Below the pieces are notes generated by a model. It ran no database searches, had not been told where the DNA came from, and saw only the letters and a program-made list of their open reading frames with translations. A stretch of DNA of 64,000 nucleotides from Cellvibrionaceae bacterium (lineage in GTDB: Bacteria > Pseudomonadota > Gammaproteobacteria > Pseudomonadales > Cellvibrionaceae): contig JAOXRT010000131.1 of the NCBI GenBank assembly GCA_025800365.1, positions 41,867 through 105,866 on the forward strand, in the 5' to 3' direction. This document shows, in pieces, positions 18,953 through 26,118 of this stretch; the stretch's first letter is position 1; each line of letters begins with the position of its first letter. A program made the position numbers and the translations under genes.

Positions 18953-20272
18953 CTAGTCTGAATCCCCTTCTTGCTTGTCGCTGTCTAATATTTGTAGACG
19001 ATCTCTCGGGAAGATACAGCTAAATGTACTTCCCTTACCCGGTTTGCTTACGATGCTTAAATGCGCGTCGTGGCGTAACAAAATATGTTTAACGATGGCG
19101 AGCCCTAGGCCAGTTCCGCCGGCGTCTGAATTTCGGCTACCATTATCTACGCGATAAAACCTTTCGGTTAGGCGCGGTATATGAATGGGGTCGATACCAT
19201 CGCCTTGATCTTTCACAGAAAAAGTAATGGCTGATTCGTCAACACTGATGCTGAGCTTAATTTCGGTGTCGGGGCTGGAGTATTTAACGGCATTAAACGC
19301 AAGGTTTGAAAAGGCGCTGTGCACTTCCTTTTCATTGGCAAGCAAGGCAATATCATTCTTACATTTCACCGTAATATGATGTTGGCCGTCACTTAGCGCC
19401 GTAGCGTCGGCAGCTATCATATCCAGTAGCGGCTTCAATGCCACTGGCTTTTGATTGCGCTCATTGTCTTCGGTTTCTAGGTTAGAGAGCGTCAGCAAAT
19501 CATTGATCAGCAGGTTCATGCGATCGCTTTGCTGCTGCATTTGCCCAAAGGCGCGTTCCATTACTGGGTTTAAGTCAGGCGCCATGCTTAAGGTTTCGAT
19601 ATAGCCGCGTAATACCGTTAGCGGCGTGCGCAATTCATGGGATACATTGGCGACAAAATCCTTACGAACCTGTTCCAATCGGTGAACACGTGTGACATCG
19701 CGGACAACCACTAAACGCTCGCCTTTACCAAAACGATTGATTTGGTACTGCAGCTGCTTTGCCTCGTTGCGTGGCGATGGCAAATCCAGTGGGTCTTCAT
19801 ATTCGCAGGCATCGAAGTATGCAATAAAGTCTGGGTGGCGAATAAAATTTACCAGTGGGTGTCCTTGATCGATAGGTTGTAAACCCAGCAAAGTTTCGGC
19901 AGCTTGGTTCCACCAGTTTAAGCAGCCATTGGCGTCCAGCAGCACCACGGCATCACGTAGAGCGGCGGTGGTTTGCTGGCCACGACGAATCATACCTTGC
20001 AGGCGTCGACGCTCTTTTTCGTGACGCTTTTGCATGCGATAAATATTATCGAAAATCTCGCCCCAGATGCCGACGGTATCAGGTGGCGGTTCGCGACGGC
20101 GAGAAGTTACCCATAAATAGAGCTGACGGATTTGTAATAGCACCCAGCCCATATATAGGCCGCCGCCAATAATCAGCGTCCAGCTGATATAGCCGTTTAG
20201 CCAACCAAAAAAGAGGCAAATCAGAGTAAAGAATGCAATGCGCTTGAGTTCAGCGCCTAAGCCCTGGTGCAA
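18953..20272 (-). CDS. phoR: Phosphate regulon sensor histidine kinase PhoR
   Basis: A 439-residue kinase. Two close N-terminal hydrophobic segments (about residues 12-30 and 32-48) are followed by a PAS domain (about 100-190). The H-box VSHELRTPLTVLRGYIE has phospho-His at about 212, and a HATPase domain carries FNAVKYS, GDGIDP and GGTGLGLAIVKHIL. Length, domain order and position after phoB identify PhoR, which phosphorylates PhoB when phosphate is scarce and relies on the PstSCAB-PhoU system for input (not in the window). The only in-frame start is TTG at 20272, preceded by GGCGGA. A 78-base gap separates it from phoB, which it follows in the same operon. Confidence 0.94.
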   Translation of the reverse strand: MHQGLGAELKRIAFFTLICLFFGWLNGYISWTLIIGGGLYMGWVLLQIRQLYLWVTSRRREPPPDTVGIWGEIFDNIYRMQKRHEKERRRLQGMIRRGQQTTAALRDAVVLLDANGCLNWWNQAAETLLGLQPIDQGHPLVNFIRHPDFIAYFDACEYEDPLDLPSPRNEAKQLQYQINRFGKGERLVVVRDVTRVHRLEQVRKDFVANVSHELRTPLTVLRGYIETLSMAPDLNPVMERAFGQMQQQSDRMNLLINDLLTLSNLETEDNERNQKPVALKPLLDMIAADATALSDGQHHITVKCKNDIALLANEKEVHSAFSNLAFNAVKYSSPDTEIKLSISVDESAITFSVKDQGDGIDPIHIPRLTERFYRVDNGSRNSDAGGTGLGLAIVKHILLRHDAHLSIVSKPGKGSTFSCIFPRDRLQILDSDKQEGDSD

Positions 20273-20350
20273 TAAAGTATCCGCCCTAGGTGATGGGAGT
20301 TAGTAGCCTAAAGTGTAACAGGCTCGATGTTACGACAAGAAGACGGTGGC

Positions 20351-21055
20351 TTAATTGACCGCCGTCACCTTGGTGGAGAATCGGTAACCGGTTCCACGTA
20401 CAGTTTGGATGAAGCGGTCGTGATCGTCCAGTGTTAGCGCTTTGCGTAGACGGCGGATATGCACGTCGACAGTTCGCTCTTCCACATAAACGTTACCGCC
20501 CCAAACATGGTCCAGCAGTTGGCTGCGGGTATAAACACGCTCTTGGTGGGTCAGAAAGAACTCTAACAGGCGGTATTCTGTCGGCCCCATTTGTACAGGA
20601 GAGTCGCCGATAGTGACTCGGTGGCTAATTGGATCTAGGCACAATTCGCCAACCACAATTGGCTCAGCATCTTGGTGGTTGTCGGTGCGGCGCAAAACGG
20701 CTTTCAGTCGCGCTACCAGTTCGCGGGGTGAAAAAGGTTTGGTGATATAGTCATCAGCGCCGATTTCCAGGCCCTGTACCTTGTTATCCTCTTCGCCTTT
20801 TGCGGTAAGCATAATGATCGGGGTGCGGGCTGTTACCTCGTCGCGCTTAAGCCGACGAGCAAGCTCAATACCACTGGTGCCGGGCATCATCCAATCCAAC
20901 AGTACTAAATCGGGTTTCTCGTCGATGATTAAGCTGTGTGCCTCTTGGGCATCTGCGGCTTCCAGGCACTGGTAGTCGGCCATCTCTAGGGCGATACGGA
21001 GCATATCGCGAATGGCTTTCTCGTCATCGACGATCAAGATGGTTTTATTAGGCAT
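20351..21055 (-). CDS. phoB: Phosphate regulon response regulator PhoB
   Basis: A 234-residue OmpR-family regulator. The receiver domain begins KTILIVDDEKAIRDML, with the phospho-acceptor Asp at about 54 (LVLLDWMMPG) and the conserved Lys in YITKPFSP. The C-terminal winged helix contains GPTEYRLLEFF, RSQLLDHVWG and ERTVDVHIRRLRKAL, typical of PhoB. Phosphorylated PhoB binds Pho boxes and activates phosphate-starvation genes. A candidate Pho box lies upstream, consistent with autoregulation. The ATG at 21055 has GAGGGG upstream. Confidence 0.96.
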   Translation of the reverse strand: MPNKTILIVDDEKAIRDMLRIALEMADYQCLEAADAQEAHSLIIDEKPDLVLLDWMMPGTSGIELARRLKRDEVTARTPIIMLTAKGEEDNKVQGLEIGADDYITKPFSPRELVARLKAVLRRTDNHQDAEPIVVGELCLDPISHRVTIGDSPVQMGPTEYRLLEFFLTHQERVYTRSQLLDHVWGGNVYVEERTVDVHIRRLRKALTLDDHDRFIQTVRGTGYRFSTKVTAVN

Positions 21056-21139
21056 GGTAGCCCCTCTATCAACGGCGGGGCCTTACACAAAGGTAATGCC
21101 CTAGGGTCTGTTAAGAAGGCATTATTAAATAAAGGTTTT

Positions 21140-21157
21140 GTTGCAACTTTATGACAA
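21140..21157 (-). promoter_or_regulatory. Candidate Pho box upstream of phoB
   Basis: On the minus strand, TTGTCAT-AAAG-TTGCAAC resembles the PhoB target of two 7-bp CTGTCAT repeats separated by 4 A/T-rich bases. The first repeat matches 6 of 7, the second is degenerate. A -10-like TTTAAT lies about 10 bases further toward phoB, the spacing expected for PhoB-dependent promoters. Confidence 0.55.
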
Positions 21158-21213
21158 TTTCTTGTCTGCTTATAGCCCTCTGGTCAAATAAACCCCAGTT
21201 AGGCCTTAAAGTG

Positions 21214-22098
21214 CTAATCAATATAGCTAAGTGCAACACCTGCGAATATTGCTGCGCCCACATAATTATTGCTCAAGAAGGCCTTAAAGCAGGCCTGGCG
21301 CTCGCGTCCGCGAATCAATATCTGCTGGTAAGCAAACAGGCCGGTGGCCACAGCTAGGCTCATATAAAAAGCAAAACCAAGATCAAAGCGATTGGCTAAG
21401 ACAATCAAGGACATGATCGTAAGGCCTTGTAAGCAGCCGATAATCATCTTGTCTTGCTCGCCAAATAAGATTGCTGTCGACTTAATGCCAATCTTTAGAT
21501 CGTCATCCCTATCGACCATGGCATATTGGGTATCGTAAACCACAGTCCAAAGCAGATTAGCGGTAAAAACCAGCCAGGCTGTAGGCGGCAGCTCGTTCAG
21601 GCTGGCGCTAAAGGCCATGGGAATGCCCCAAGAGAAAGCAGCACCCAATACTAGCTGTGGAAGATGGGTATGGCGCTTCATAAAGGGATAGCAGGCGGCC
21701 AGCGCAATACCACCAAATGAGAGTGCGATGGTAAAAGTGTTCGTGAGGCAGACCAATGCAAAGGCCAGAATGCCTAAGACAGAGAACAAAATAAGGGCGT
21801 TACGGGGTGCTATTTTTCCAGCAGCCAAGGGGCGGTGCTGGGTGCGTTCTACATGGCCGTCAAAGTTGCGATCGGCATAATCGTTAATGACGCAACCTGC
21901 CGCGCGCATAATAAAAACGCCGGCGGTAAATATCACCAGTAAATGCCAAGGCGGCATCCCTTCATTGGCCAACCAAAGCGCCCAAAGTGTTGGCCATAAC
22001 AGTAGCAGCGTGCCAATGGGGCGGTCGATTCGCATTAATTGAGCATAGGCATAAAGCTTATCTTTCAGGCTTAGTTCTGGGCTGGCACTGCTGCTCAT
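21214..22098 (-). CDS. ubiA: 4-hydroxybenzoate polyprenyltransferase UbiA
   Basis: A 294-residue integral membrane prenyltransferase with about eight to nine hydrophobic helices. Both Asp-rich motifs are present: [20 protein letters not shown] near residues 71-90 and [20 protein letters not shown] further on. The enzyme attaches the polyprenyl chain to 4-hydroxybenzoate in ubiquinone synthesis, in the inner membrane. It overlaps the end of ubiC by 4 bases (ATGA), so the two steps are translationally coupled. Length is as usual for the family. Confidence 0.96.
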   Translation of the reverse strand: MSSSASPELSLKDKLYAYAQLMRIDRPIGTLLLLWPTLWALWLANEGMPPWHLLVIFTAGVFIMRAAGCVINDYADRNFDGHVERTQHRPLAAGKIAPRNALILFSVLGILAFALVCLTNTFTIALSFGGIALAACYPFMKRHTHLPQLVLGAAFSWGIPMAFSASLNELPPTAWLVFTANLLWTVVYDTQYAMVDRDDDLKIGIKSTAILFGEQDKMIIGCLQGLTIMSLIVLANRFDLGFAFYMSLAVATGLFAYQQILIRGRERQACFKAFLSNNYVGAAIFAGVALSYID

Positions 22099-22643
22099 AA
22101 ATGATCCTTAATGGAAGGTTGCCCTTGATAAAAGTGCTCGAAGCTAGGTAAAAACACCTCAGCAACTAATAATGGCTTTTGATCCAAGCGAAACACCGAT
22201 CGCCTCGACCAGCAGGCTGCACTGCTCGGGTAATTAAAATTGTGCGGCTCTAAACGGCTAATTTCAATGGCGCTGCGCTGCATTGTAGGATCTTTGAACA
22301 ATAATGCCCCTAAGGGCCGGTTATCCAAGGTTTTGAGCTGCCTCAGGCGACCTGTCAATGTGCTTAGTGGCAGCACTGAGCGGGCAAAAACCCAGTCTTG
22401 CCCTGCTCCAGACATCACAATCTCGCGAATCAGCGCCTGTTGACGTGCTGGTAGTTTTAAAGCTTTGGCTTCGTCGACTCTGGGAGTAGCGAGGCCTTGT
22501 CGCAGTATCCGTAAAGAAAAGTCCCCTTGGCTGGCTTCTAGCAATTTTTGGGTCAGGGAGCCTGTGCCTAACAGCCATTGCTTTTGTTGCTGACTAAGGT
22601 CAGGGCTGGCTTGCTTGTGCCAGCGCGGGGCATGTGTTCTCAA
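22095..22643 (-). CDS. ubiC: Chorismate pyruvate-lyase UbiC
   Basis: A 182-residue protein with UbiC features: W...[20 protein letters not shown] at the N-terminus, [27 protein letters not shown] in the middle, and [22 protein letters not shown] near the end. It cleaves chorismate to 4-hydroxybenzoate and pyruvate, the first committed step of ubiquinone synthesis, and supplies UbiA. It is the first gene of the ubiC-ubiA pair, divergent from the HU gene with about 200 bases between them that must hold both promoters. Confidence 0.94.
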   Translation of the reverse strand: MRTHAPRWHKQASPDLSQQQKQWLLGTGSLTQKLLEASQGDFSLRILRQGLATPRVDEAKALKLPARQQALIREIVMSGAGQDWVFARSVLPLSTLTGRLRQLKTLDNRPLGALLFKDPTMQRSAIEISRLEPHNFNYPSSAACWSRRSVFRLDQKPLLVAEVFLPSFEHFYQGQPSIKDHL

Positions 22644-22840
22644 ACGGGGGATTCCGAAATCTTGCGGGCAATAGTCGCCGCATCGTTATATTACAAAGGC
22701 GCTATTTTAGTGCCCATTGACCTAAGGTGCCAACACCGCATTTGTTTATCGGCAAGATATTCTTTCAAAGCTTGGTTTATAGGCCGGGCCTTGGTTTAAT
22801 GTGGGGCCAATCCAACAGCAATAACAATAGGATAATAACT

Positions 22841-23116
22841 ATGCACAAAACTGATTTAGTGGCCGCTGTGGCCGATCAGGCGGATCTACCCAAAGAAAAA
22901 GCAGCTGATGTGGTAAATGCCATATTGGATGAAATCACCAATGCAATGAGTCGCAATGATACCGTGAGCCTAGTGGGCTTTGGTTCATTCAGTCAGCGTC
23001 ATCGTGCTGCTCGCACTGGTCGCAGCCCAAAAACTGGAGCTAGTATCGAAATTGCGGCCAGCAATACCGTCGGCTTCAAGCCAGGTAAAGCGCTAAAAGA
23101 CGCGGTTAACAGTTAA
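22841..23116 (+). CDS. HU-family DNA-binding protein
   Basis: A 91-residue HU protein: MHKTDLVAAVADQADLPKEK at the start, VSLVGFGSFSQRHRAARTGR forming the beta-arm region, and VGFKPGKALKDAVN at the end. The frame is open from 22727, but the ATG at 22841 matches the family length and has AGGAT upstream. HU binds and bends DNA as a small dimer and helps organise the nucleoid. The C-terminal PxxG arm residues (GRSPKTGASIEI) are intact. Confidence 0.95.
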   Translation: MHKTDLVAAVADQADLPKEKAADVVNAILDEITNAMSRNDTVSLVGFGSFSQRHRAARTGRSPKTGASIEIAASNTVGFKPGKALKDAVNS

Positions 23117-23132
23117 TTTACAATCCCCTTCG

Positions 23133-23146
23133 TGCCCTTATGGGCA
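23133..23146 (+). terminator. Short hairpin after the HU gene
   Basis: TGCCC and GGGCA form a 5-bp stem with a TTAT loop 16 bases after the stop codon; the tail is not T-rich, so this is a weak call. Confidence 0.3.
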
Positions 23147-23230
23147 AAGTAGTATTTACTCTGTAATCACTTATTACACAGCTTGGAGCAAACAGGGCTT
23201 CAAGCTGCTATTCAGTTTCATAGGTTTTTT

Positions 23231-24502
23231 ATGACATTAACAACACGAATCCTCTTAGCCATGGGGCTGGGTTTGCTGGTTGGCATCAGCTTTAAGATGA
23301 TCATCGAAGGCGGCGGTGGCTTGGGCCAGTGGCTGCAGGCCTATATGGTTGATGGGCTGTTCGATGTTGTAGGTCAAATATTCGTCAAGTCACTGAAGCT
23401 GCTAGTGGTGCCCTTGGTGTTAGTCTCCCTTATCTGTGGTTCGGGAGCCCTGGGTGAACAAGGTCGCGTAGGCCCAATGGCAGGCAAAACGGTTGGCTTA
23501 TATCTCTTAACTACCTGTATTGCGATCACTTTTGCGCTGTTTGCCGCAATGATAATAAGCCCTGGAACCGGTATGGACCTGCCGACGACGTCTGATTATG
23601 TCGCTAAGGAAGCGCCGCCGTTTAAACAGGTATTGATCGATATTTTCCCAAGTAACCCCGTCGCTTCAATGAGCGCTGGCAATATGTTGCAAATCATCGT
23701 ATTTGCGCTGTTGTTTGGTATCTCGATGTCTCGCGCTGGTGAAGCGGGCAAGCGCTTGCTGTCATGGTTTGAAGATGTGAATGAAGTAATCATGAAAATG
23801 GTCATGATGTTGATGAACTTTGCCCCATACGGCGTATTCTGTTTGTTGGCCAAGTTGTTCTCTGGTTTGGGTTTTGAAGGCATCAATAAACTGGCGGCCT
23901 ACTTCTTCACGGTGTTTGGTGTGTTGGTGTTGCACGGTATTGTGGTTTACCCAACCTTATTACGTGTATTTGGTGGTCTAAACCCAGTAACTTTCCTTTC
24001 TAAGCTTCGTCCATTGATGATGTTTGCATTTAGTACCTCATCGTCGAATGCTTCAATTCCAGTGACTCTGCGAACCGCTGAAGAGCGTTTAGGTGTTGAT
24101 AACCGCATTGCCTCATTCACTGTTCCTTTGGGGGCAACAATCAATATGGATGGCACTGCGGTTATGCAGGGTGTTGCTACCGTCTTTATTGCCCAAGCAT
24201 ACGGTATTGATATCGGCCTAACGGGCTATTTGATGGTGATCCTGACAGCAACTATGGCTTCAATTGGTACTGCTGGTGTACCAGGTGTAGGCTTAATTAC
24301 CCTGGCCCTGGTTCTGGAGCAAGCTGGTTTACCAGTAGAAGGAATCGCCTTAATTATCGGTGTCGACCGTCTATTGGATATGGCTCGCACGGTGGTGAAT
24401 GTAACGGGGGATTCCGCAGTTACGGCTATTGTTGCCAAAAGTGAAGGCGCTTTAGACAAAGAGTGCTTTGATGGTCCGGTTAAGCCGATGCAGGATCACT
24501 AA
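23231..24502 (+). CDS. Dicarboxylate/amino acid:cation symporter (DAACS family)
   Basis: A 423-residue membrane transporter with multiple hydrophobic helices and re-entrant loop motifs: the serine-rich FAFSTSSSNASIPVTL, the cation/substrate motif GATINMDGTAVMQGVATVF, and a final GVDRLLDMARTVVNVTGDS. This fits the GltP/GltT/DctA group, which imports glutamate, aspartate or C4-dicarboxylates with Na+ or H+; the substrate cannot be assigned further. An in-frame TTG lies at 23183, but ATG at 23231 has TAGG upstream and gives the usual length. Followed directly by a strong bidirectional hairpin. Confidence 0.93.
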   Translation: MTLTTRILLAMGLGLLVGISFKMIIEGGGGLGQWLQAYMVDGLFDVVGQIFVKSLKLLVVPLVLVSLICGSGALGEQGRVGPMAGKTVGLYLLTTCIAITFALFAAMIISPGTGMDLPTTSDYVAKEAPPFKQVLIDIFPSNPVASMSAGNMLQIIVFALLFGISMSRAGEAGKRLLSWFEDVNEVIMKMVMMLMNFAPYGVFCLLAKLFSGLGFEGINKLAAYFFTVFGVLVLHGIVVYPTLLRVFGGLNPVTFLSKLRPLMMFAFSTSSSNASIPVTLRTAEERLGVDNRIASFTVPLGATINMDGTAVMQGVATVFIAQAYGIDIGLTGYLMVILTATMASIGTAGVPGVGLITLALVLEQAGLPVEGIALIIGVDRLLDMARTVVNVTGDSAVTAIVAKSEGALDKECFDGPVKPMQDH

Positions 24503-24522
24503 AATTAGTGAGGTATGAAAAG

Positions 24523-24550
24523 AAAAAGGAGAGCATTTGCTCTCCTTTTT
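24523..24550. terminator. Strong bidirectional terminator hairpin
   Basis: A perfect 12-bp stem, AAAAAGGAGAGC at 24523-24534 with GCTCTCCTTTTT at 24539-24550, with an ATTT loop. It ends in T on both strands, so it can terminate the symporter on the plus strand and the candidate RNA on the minus strand. Confidence 0.92.
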
Positions 24551-24845
24551 GGTCCTTTGGGCTTCATTACGAACTAACGTGCCCTAAAAAGTTGCTCCCT
24601 GCACCCTTCCTTGAAAAGTTTTCGTCACGGTCCTTGTGACAGACCTTTTCCTTTAGGACGAAAACTAATTCACAATCTGAGTATTTCCTGTTCAGATAAA
24701 GCGCGAAAGCTATGTGCCTGCCGAGCAATGCACTGCAAACTTCCTGTACCGTGCGTCTTCCTTGTAGCTGCGCTCTACTGAATGTTTTGATCGCTTCCGA
24801 AGAAGAGCCGCTTCCTTTTGGCTAGGTGATCACAGCAGATTGTGA
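24523..24845 (-). ncRNA. Candidate CsrB/RsmZ-type CsrA-sequestering small RNA
   Basis: Read on the minus strand, the gap between the symporter and the FHA gene holds eleven GGA triplets within 273 bases (their plus-strand TCC positions begin at 24813, 24796, 24759, 24742, 24686, 24649, 24631, 24608, 24596, 24553 and 24543), while the plus strand has only about two. Most have the CsrA context AAGGA or CAGGA, including CAGGAAG, the CsrB repeat form. Several sit in predicted loops: AGCC-AAAAGGAAGC-GGCT, TCTGA-ACAGGAAATAC-TCAGA, GTCAC-AAGGACC-GTGAC and TGC-AGGGA-GCA. GCAGGGAGCAAC matches a string I recall from Escherichia coli CsrB. The RNA would end at the 24523-24550 hairpin. A TATATT -10-like box at 24857-24852 puts the 5' end near 24845, giving about 320 nt. 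Such RNAs bind and titrate CsrA/RsmA. The 5' end and exact family (CsrB, RsmY, RsmZ) are uncertain. Confidence 0.82.
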
Positions 24846-24851
24846 GGTTTG

Positions 24852-24896
24852 AATATAGAACAGCTGACGATTTTTCTGTATTACAGCATATTACAA
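24852..24896 (-). promoter_or_regulatory. Candidate promoter and activator site of the Csr-like RNA
   Basis: On the minus strand, TATATT at 24857-24852 is a plausible -10 box, with no good -35, as expected for an activated promoter. About 20-40 bases upstream, TTGTAATATGCTGTAATACAG (two overlapping runs with imperfect dyad symmetry, 24895-24876) is loosely like the GacA/UvrY site TGTAAG-N6-CTTACA. The match is imperfect. Confidence 0.35.
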
Positions 24897-25149
24897 CTGG
24901 GCGTGTATTGTGGTGTAATAAAGCTTCTTAATGACTTATATATCAACCATCTTGCGAGCATATGCAGCTGTACAAGATGAATTTATAAGCTGCGTTAAAA
25001 GGTCGCCGCTTGATTCAGTAAAGCCCCATATTAGAAGGGTTTGGCTGAATACAGGCTGACTGTGATATTGCTGGTATTTTGAGCAATAAGGTTGAGCTAC
25101 AGCATAAGTAGCGAACCATTACACTACCAAGGACTTCGGGAGTTACTAC
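24897..25149. other. Non-coding upstream region of the FHA gene
   Basis: About 250 bases without a convincing gene. It must hold the promoter of the FHA/kinase cluster and possibly upstream sites for the minus-strand RNA. AT-rich patches are present, but no clear -35/-10 pair stands out. Confidence 0.4.
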
Positions 25150-26115
25150 ATGGCGCAAATGCGGGATCTTGGATCTGGCCGCGTTCAGCCTTTGCGTGCC
25201 CATCACACATTTGGTCGCTTGCAAGATCAAGTAGACAGCTGTGTTGATTTGGCCGCGGTATCAAGAATTCATGCCGCCATCGAATGGAATGGTGTATCTT
25301 GGTTGCTGCGTGACTTAAGCCGAAATGGCACATGGTTAGATGGTGAAAAACTATCTACTGGGGAGCCCTGTGCGCTTAAGTTAGGGCAGAAAGTTCACTT
25401 TGGTTCACCCGATCAAATGCCTTGGGTCGTAGAAAGCCTTGAGGCTCCACAAGACATTTTGTTTTCCTTGCAAGATGGCAGCAACTATAGCTTACAGAAC
25501 TATCACCTATTACCCGATGATGAAAAGCCAGAGTTAGCGCTAAGTTTGAGCGCGGAGGATGGCCAGTGGCACCTTGAAGATATTTCTACAGGCGAAACCC
25601 GAGTGCTGCGCCACGGTGATAAATTCCGCTGCCAATCGCAGCTATGGCAATTGTTTTTGGTTGAACAAATTGCTGCTACCGAACAGGTCAGCATTAAGCC
25701 TAGACACTTTTCAGATTTCGATTTTCGTTTTGAAACCAGTTTAGATGAAGAAAATAGCCGCTTGAGTTTATGTACAGACTCAGGGGATATCGATCTTGGT
25801 GAACGCTCTCACCATTATGTCTTATTGCATCTAGCCCGCCATAGGGCGGAGGACGCCCAGAGCGGCTTGGATATAAACAGCCAGGGTTGGGTGGATACGG
25901 AAATCTTAGCGAAAGAACTTGGTTTGGATGCTGGACATTTAAACATTCTAATTTTTAGAGCTCGCAAGCAACTTGCTGAAGCTTTGCCGGCCGTAACTGG
26001 ATTAAACAAACTGATTCAACGTATGCGAGGTCGCCTGCGCTTTGGCGGCAGCCGTTACAGTGTTTGCAAAGGTGCCGAAGTCACCCATCGTTTGGACGCT
26101 ACTGTCGATTTGTGA
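25150..26115 (+). CDS. FHA domain protein with C-terminal winged-helix domain
   Basis: A 321-residue cytoplasmic protein. Residues about 10-85 form an FHA domain with the phosphothreonine-binding signature intact: TFGR, VSRIHA and LSRNGTWLDG. A second, degenerate FHA-like or beta-rich segment may lie at about 100-180. The C-terminal about 100 residues (HYVLLHLARHR..., GWVDTEILAKEL, LNILIFRARKQL, RGRLRFGGSRYSV) read as an OmpR-like winged helix with its recognition helix and hairpin wing. The protein could therefore bind a phosphorylated kinase partner and DNA. It is 3 bases upstream of the first of three receptor kinases, so co-expression is nearly certain. Preceded by a weak purine-rich site; start ATG at 25150. 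Confidence 0.82.
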   Translation: MAQMRDLGSGRVQPLRAHHTFGRLQDQVDSCVDLAAVSRIHAAIEWNGVSWLLRDLSRNGTWLDGEKLSTGEPCALKLGQKVHFGSPDQMPWVVESLEAPQDILFSLQDGSNYSLQNYHLLPDDEKPELALSLSAEDGQWHLEDISTGETRVLRHGDKFRCQSQLWQLFLVEQIAATEQVSIKPRHFSDFDFRFETSLDEENSRLSLCTDSGDIDLGERSHHYVLLHLARHRAEDAQSGLDINSQGWVDTEILAKELGLDAGHLNILIFRARKQLAEALPAVTGLNKLIQRMRGRLRFGGSRYSVCKGAEVTHRLDATVDL

Positions 26116-26118
26116 TTT

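Noticed and set aside
25015-25230. A 71-codon minus-strand reading frame at the start of the FHA gene
   Set aside because: Overlaps the FHA coding start; no family features or ribosome site.
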